A DNA stretch of 64,000 nucleotides from Dipteris shenzhenensis (Eukaryota > Polypodiophyta > Polypodiopsida > Gleicheniales). The DNA is taken from assembly GCA_047967505.1 (NCBI GenBank), contig CM106539.1. The stretch is one strand, 5' to 3'. This document shows positions 58,501-64,000 of this stretch, one piece after another. A program made the position numbers and the translations under genes. Every line of letters begins with the position of its first letter. The first letter of the stretch is position 1. The notes beneath the pieces were generated by a model, which saw only the letters and a list, made by a program, of their open reading frames with translations, did not search any database and had not been told where the DNA came from.

Positions 58501-59925
58501 TATGGTGCAGCACATGACCAATTCTGTGACAAGTGCAGAAGAAAGCAATGATGTGTGGTATGTTGACTCAGGTGCATCAAACCACATGACATGTCATGCA
58601 GAATGGATGCAAGATGCAAGGAAAATGGAAAAACTAGGATTTGTGGAGATTGGTGATGATACTGCACGTCCTATTGTGTAGATTGGTAAAATTCCTTTGT
58701 CTATGCAGGATGGGAAAAAGAAATACCTGTTTGATGTATTTCATGTCTCGAATATCACCAAGAACTTGGTCTCTGTTGATCAAATGGTTGAGTAGGGCTT
58801 GCAGGTCAGATTTAATCCTCATGGATGCTTTGTTGAGGATATGAAAAATAACGGTCGCTTGATAGCAAAAGGAAAGAAGAAGGGCAGGATGTTTACGTTG
58901 GGTGTGGACATGCCTAAATTGAGTGCAACAATGTTTGCACATGGGACCGGTGTAGTTGCAGATATTGATATCTGGCATAAACGCATTGATCATGTTAATG
59001 TATGACTTAAATCAATGCAGGCCCAAAATATTGTTGTAGGATTGCCTAAATTCAAGGTTGCAGAAATGCATAAGGTATGTGAAGCCTATCAATTTGGAAA
59101 ACAGGCAAGGAAACCATTTCCTAGACATGTTCAAGAGAGTAAGAAGCCATTGGAATTAATCCACTCTGATGTGTGGACTACTAAAGCTGCATCTATTGGA
59201 GGCTGTCATTATTTTGTCACTTTTATTGATGACTATAGCAGAAAAGTTTGGGTGTATTTTATGAAAAATAAAAGTAATGTGTTTGGGCATTTCAAAGCTT
59301 TTAAAGCTATGGTTGAAAAAGGAACAGGCCTGCAAATAAAATGCCTAAGGTCAGATGGAGGGGGAGAATACCTCTCAAATGAGTTTGCAAGGTTTCTGCA
59401 GGAGCATGTCATAAAGTAGCAATATTCATGCAATCATACCCCATAGCAAAATGGACTTGTAGAAAGGAAAAACAGGCATATTGGAGAGGCATCTCGGGCC
59501 ATGCTAAATGAAAAAGACCAACCAGATTATTATTGGGCTGAAGCAGTTGCTACAATAGTTTACATAATGAACAGGATTCCCACTACAACAATACATGGCA
59601 TGATGCCAGAGGAGATGTATAATGGTAGGAAACCAGACATTTCTCATTTGAAAATTTTTGGTTGCATTGCCTATGTTCATGTGCCAGATGAGTTGAGGTC
59701 CAAGTTGGATCCAAAAGCTGAGAAGTGCATCTTTATTGGTTATTCTCTGTAGCAGAAAGGGTATAGATGCTATAACCCTTCTACTCGTAAGTTTACAGTG
59801 AGCAGAGATGTTGTTTTTTATGAGATGAGCAGCTAGTATAAACCAATAAATGTGATTGATGATGTAGATGCACAAAATGGTAATGCTGCACAGAATTCAC
59901 AGTAGCAATCACAAAATATTAGTGG
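58500..59925 (+). pseudogene. Ty1/copia protease and integrase, multiple stops
   Basis: Protease active site W-Y-V-D-S-G-A-S-N-H-M at 58555-58590. Pre-integrase H-K-R-I-D-H-V-N. Integrase L-I-H-S-D-V-W (59155), T-F-I-D-D-Y-S-R-K (59218), S-D-G-G-G-E-Y (59350), Q-N-G-L-V-E-R-K-N-R (59445), the copia IN tail F-I-G-Y (59735) and S-R-D-V-V-F. All blocks stay in one register, but it is interrupted by TAG at about 58679, 58792, 59417, 59441, 59750, 59834 and 59903, plus TGA at 59003. Confidence 0.9.
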
Positions 59926-61886
59926 ACCTACAGTGTCCTCTAGCAGTGGTTCACATACTTCGCCATGGACAGGAAGATTGAGATCAAAAAAATCTCCTCA
60001 AAGCAATGCAGATAGTGGTATGCAGGTATCACGAAAAGGAAAAGAGAAGGTAGATCAGCCCATGTTTGATGTGAATGCAGGTCACTCTTATGTGGATGGT
60101 GAATCCAGTGGCTCAGAACAGAGCATTGATGATGAGTTGGGTATTCCTTCTATTGTTACACCTGGAGTAAGGAAGACCAGGGATGTTTTGAGAGCACCTG
60201 GAAGTAAGCCTATTTTGTGCAGGTCTACCAAAGCTAGGTATCCTGTGGATAGGCTGAAATATGATGGATTTATAGCCATTCACTATGCCTATCTGGTCAA
60301 AGTGATACAGGAACCAGAACCCACTTCTTTTGAGCAAGCCATGGGAAAAGAGAAATGGGAGAAAGCCATGGATGAAGAAATGGATGCCTTGGAAGCAAAT
60401 GCTATATGGGAATTGGTGCCTTTGCCTAAAGACTTGAATGCAATTGGCTGTAAGTGGCTTTATAAGGTGAAGCACAATGCAGATGGTTCTGTGAATAGAT
60501 ACAAGGCAAGACTAGTTGTCAAGGGGTATGCACAGACATATGGCATTAATTATGAAGAAACATTCAGTTCGGTTGCAAGGATGGCAACCGTAAGAGCAGT
60601 CATTGCTATGGCTACATCAAAGGGATGGTCTTAACATCAGATGGATGTAAAGAATGCCTTCTTGCATGGTGATTTGCAAGAAGAGGTCTTTATGGAGCAG
60701 CCACCAGGTTATGTTCATGCTGTTCATTGTTTGTAGATTGAAGAAAGCCTTGTATGGCTTGAAGCAAGCACCTAGAGCATGGTCTGACAAGATAGTTCTT
60801 GTCACTATTGGCTATCAGATTTCCAAGGCAAATTTCTCACTTTATGTGAGAAAAACAAAGAAAGGTATTATGTTGCTTGTCATTTATGTTGATGATTTGA
60901 TCATCACAGGTGATAGTGATGAAGATATCCTTCATGTGAAAATGCTATTGAAGCAGAAGTTTGAGATGAAGGATTTGGGAGAGCTGCATTATTTCTTGGG
61001 CATTGAGGTGATTAGATCACCAAGTGGGATACGGCTCTTGCAGAGGTAGTATGGATTGGACATGCTGTCCAAATATGGGATGATAGGCTGTAAGCCTATT
61101 TCAATTCCTTTGGAGCAGAATGTGAAGCTGAGCGCAGATGCAGGTGAGCTTCTGGAAGACCCTACTATGTACAAACACATAGTAGGAAGTTTGATTTATA
61201 TGACTATTACCACGCCAGATTTGAGCTATGCTGTTGGATTGGTAAGTCAGTTTATGTAGGCTCCAAGGAAACCGCATTTGGATGCGGCTAGATGCATACT
61301 CAGGTATGTGAAGTCCACATTGTAGTATGGACTATTTTATGAGACTGGGGTTCAGATATAGTTGCATGGATACACTGATGCTGATTGGGCTAGTAGTATT
61401 TCTGATAGACGATCTACCAGTGGATATGTGTTCTCTTTTGTGAGTGCTGCACTCACTTGGAGCAACAAGAAACAGCCTACAGTTGCCTTGTTGAGCACAG
61501 AGGCTGAGTACAGGGGTGCAACAATGGTTGCATGTGAGGTAGCTTGGTTGCATAAGCTACTTTATGATATGCATCAGTCTACAGATGGGCCAGTTGTCAT
61601 TTATTGTGACAACATGAGCAGTATACACTTGGCAAATAACCCAATTTATCATGCTAGAACAAAGCACAATGAGGTGCATTATTACTATGTGCAAGAGAAG
61701 GTTTTACTAGGTCTTATTGATCTAGTTTATGTCAGCACAGAGGATCAGGTAGCTCATATATTCACGAAGGCATTAGGCGCAGAGAAGCTGTGTAAGTTCA
61801 GAGATGTGCTTGGTGTGCAGGAATTGGGATTGAGCTCGAGGGGGAGTGTTGAGATATCGAGCTCCACTCGTGATATGCCAGGGTGA
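59926..61886 (+). pseudogene. Ty1/copia reverse transcriptase and RNase H, multiple stops
   Basis: RT starts with W-E-K-A-M-D-E-E-M-D-A-L (60357) and continues [26 protein letters not shown]. After a frameshift near 60720-60730 comes L-K-K-A-L-Y-G-L-K-Q-A-P-R-A-W. Then come the active box Y-V-D-D-L-I-I-T-G (60890), H-Y-F-L-G-I-E, Y-T-D-A-D-W-A (61372), S-T-E-A-E-Y (61495) and H-I-F-T-K-A-L (61758). TAG stops fall at about 61048, 61258, 61324 and 61360; a TAA at 60632. Confidence 0.92.
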
Positions 61887-62199
61887 CCATTGTGCATTTA
61901 TGTCACCGACTTGTTAGCTGCAGATGCGATTGGTACACCGCCCATGAATAATAGCTGGATGACCGCTATCCTTATGTACTCTAGTTCGTGGCTCAGTTAG
62001 TATGCCACCTTAGTTAGCTGAGTTTGGTTTGAGACCCACGTATAGGGTTCTTCTATTTCTTTGTACTAGAGTTCTTTTGGCTTTCACAACTAACAAGAGG
62101 AAAACTGTTTTTAGCCTCCACCTTTGTGTGTATTCCCCCATTCTGTATGTGAGAAAGTCATGAGACTCCTTCCTTCTCTCCCACTATCTTCATAGTTAC
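61847..62199 (+). mobile_element. Candidate 3' LTR of the copia element
   Basis: Begins TGTTGAGATATCGAG right after a purine-rich tract (gagctcgagggggag) overlapping the end of RNase H. It can be closed at ...catagttaca, giving TG...CA and about 353 bp. No 5' LTR is present for comparison, so the right border is uncertain. Confidence 0.5.
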
Positions 62200-62880
62200 A
62201 TATGATGAGTGACCCCCCCAAGCCATCCCTACCCTAAAGAGGACTTGAAGAGGTTGTTAAAACCATTAATATTAGATGGAAAGCTAGTGATGGAATATAT
62301 ACATGGAAGAATAGATTTTTGAAAAATCTAGGACAAAAGAATCCCAAAGATAATTTCAACTCTCTTCTGTCCAACAATAAAATTTTAAGGATTGGCAAAG
62401 GATATGGGCATTCTAAAAGATGTGAATTGGCAGAACATACTCCTTGGCAATGTAGCTAGAGTGAATCATAGAAAATGGTCTACAATGAGGGAGCATGCTC
62501 TCTAGTTCATTTGGCTATCCAAGAGCAATTTTACATTTAATAACTTAGTTTCTAAACCTGTTCTAAGAGTTATGAAACGGTTCAAAAGGAACTCATATAC
62601 TCTCTTTATGTTGATTTTGGTACTGATTCTGTGCTTATGCTTGTCTTTCTTTCTTCCCTCCATCATATTTCTCTCTCCTTGACTCTTTTTGGCTTCTACT
62701 TGACCACTCCACTTCACCAATTGCATGTATTTTACTCACTAGTATTGGTCATGGCTACATTCTTGAAGTTTCTACTCCAAGTCCCACCAAACATAGAGGT
62801 TGCGAGAGTCTCATAGCCAGCTCATAGCCCCATTCTTTTAGTGTGTAAAGCCACCTCAGCCTTAAGCTCCTTTTCCTTAT
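62200..62880. other. Unassigned DNA between copia LTR and gypsy fragment
   Basis: No domain-bearing frame. The short frames around 62630-62816 are compositionally ordinary. Confidence 0.35.
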
Positions 62881-64000
62881 GTATGGCCTGGAGGGTCTAT
62901 AGGGTGACCATAGTATCTTTTCAATTTACTCCCGTTAAGGTAACCATCCATTTCCATTTCGTCCAAGGTAACTATTCAGCATGCGCCTTGTGGAGTAATG
63001 TCCACTACATGGTAGGGACCCATGCCCCTATATTTAAGGTTAATTTTGGTGTTGCAAACACTATAGAGGAGTGCGAGGTCTCCGTCCTTGAGGTCCTTGT
63101 TTTTTAGGTTGTGGTCAAACCATTTTTTGCATCACGCCTTCTCCACTCGGAGGTAGTAGACTACACGCGATCTTGTTTCATCTAGTCGTTAGATCGATTA
63201 AGTGCTCCACCAATGCATTTTTGATGAGCCTTTCATTTATCGTGATGCGGAGGCTAGGCACTACATATTCCATTGGCATAAGTATTTCCACCCCAAAGGC
63301 TAGGTTGAAGGGGGTGCAATTCGTGGCCACTTTGTAAGATGTTTGGTAAGCCCACAATGCGGCAATGAGCTTATGTTTTATATGACTGGCTTCCACTGTG
63401 CAAGGTATAATCTTGCAGGATGTCTTGTTTGAGCTATTGACTAGGCCGTTTGCCCTAGGGTTAGTATGGCGTCGACTTCTGATGTATGATCATGAATTCA
63501 CAAGTCAGGATCGCTATATTTTCATTGAGGAAATGAGTTCCTTGGTCACTGACCAATTCCAAGGGGCACCCAAACCATATGATGACTCGCGCATCATCTT
63601 TTCTTGTCGCTCGCCCCTCCACCCATTTGGTGAAATAATATATGGCTAGGATAATGTATCTAGACTCTATTCCTATAGTAATTAGGCCTATTGGGCCAAT
63701 AAATTCTATGCCCCATTTCTCAAAGGTTAATATTCCTGTTAGGGGCATCATGTCCACTTTCTGTGGATTTTGTAATCTTTGGCAGGCATCACAATGCTTG
63801 ATAAACTTAGTTGCATCTCCAAAGAAAGTTGGCCATCATAGGCGTTCTTGCAACACTTTATGTGCCATAATGTCAGCAGGGGCAATAAAGTGATCACCTA
63901 TTATCCCAAAATGAGCACGTCGATGTATTCATGCATGCACACACATCTACTCATGATGTCATCCTTGCCCATGTGGTATAGTTGGCTTGTAATTAGCTGA
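62880..64000 (-). pseudogene. Ty3/gypsy integrase fragment, continuing past the window edge
   Basis: The minus-strand frame at 63461-63757 has W-G-I-E-F-I-G-P-I-G, Y-F-T-K-W-V-E-G, F-G-C-P-L-E-L-V-S-D-Q-G-T-H-F (catalytic Asp present). 63178-63396 continues K-L-I-A-A-L-W-A-Y-Q-T-S-Y-K-V-A-T, F-N-L-A-F-G-V-E. Between about 63170 and 62890 the integrase C-terminal G-D-L/Y-x-G-M-G-P-Y region is readable in broken registers. Its sequence differs from the gypsy element at 12-18 kb. The Cys-rich/zinc-binding start would lie at or beyond 64000. Confidence 0.85.

Noticed and set aside
57685-61886. Nuclear code variant with TAG read as Gln
   Set aside because: The kinase and both MULE genes use CAG normally and end at ordinary stops. 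TAG replaces Gln only in decayed transposon sequence, and TAA, TGA and frameshifts occur there too.
1-64000. tRNA, rRNA or organellar DNA insertions
   Set aside because: I looked for conserved tRNA arms, rRNA core sequences and plastid gene motifs and saw none that I could support by eye.

Overview
This is nuclear DNA of a land plant: AT-rich, full of microsatellites and old retrotransposons, with one intact CDPK/PPCK-like protein kinase gene, GT-AG introns and a plant-like NOP10 exon. The TE load and sparse genes would suit a fern, lycophyte or other large-genome plant, but the window does not fix the lineage. Most coding potential is transposon derived. Only three genes look substantially open: a single-exon kinase at 5951-7036 (-), a three-exon transposase at 33054-36335 (-), and a nine-exon ParB-like/DNA-methyltransferase fusion at 40359-44221 (+).

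Layout. 1-4.3 kb is AT-rich, with a (CA)n tract, a 278-bp tandem duplication and the end of a CACTA element (terminus at 3803). 4.4-10.2 kb is a segment carrying the kinase gene. It recurs at 45.8-49.3 kb with the kinase catalytic domain deleted, and part of it recurs again at 51.6-53.9 kb around GA/TG microsatellites. 10.2-11.4 kb is a Ty1/copia tail with a candidate LTR. 12-18.5 kb is a decayed Ty3/gypsy element (-) with a primer-binding-site-like motif near 18.45 kb; a further gypsy integrase scrap lies at 19.7-20.3 kb. 25.7-27.2 kb is a copia fragment (+), 27.8-30.4 kb an unrecognised decayed coding region, and 30.9-31.7 kb a LINE reverse transcriptase fragment (-). 31.7-32.4 kb is polypyrimidine. 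54-57 kb holds degenerate repeats, two copies of a 184-bp MITE with clear 8-bp target duplications, and a copia fragment (-). 57.7-62.2 kb is a longer copia element (+) with a candidate 3' LTR. 62.9-64 kb is another gypsy integrase (-) running off the edge.

The most interesting object is a probable 12.5-kb Mutator-like (MULE) transposon at about 32.59-45.09 kb. It is bracketed by a 12-bp direct repeat and carries short GAGC-rich inverted termini. It encodes two divergent transcription units. Leftward is an uninterrupted 1,036-residue transposase (Cys/His-rich N-terminus, MULE-like DDE core, C-terminal SWIM finger). Rightward is a protein of about 987 residues with a ParB-like G-N-H-R motif and a beta-class amino-methyltransferase domain of bacterial N4C/N6A type. 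Between them lies an array of hairpin-forming repeats, including a perfect 220-bp palindrome, a hexameric minisatellite and a captured first exon of the snoRNP gene NOP10. Inference: the methyltransferase could modify the element's own DNA, either to help transposition or to evade silencing. Its catalytic motif is atypical (D-L-P-T) and this copy has one apparent frameshift.

Across the retroelement remnants the in-frame stops are mostly TAG where family motifs have glutamine. This fits C-to-T decay of methylated CAG (CHG) sites in silenced DNA.
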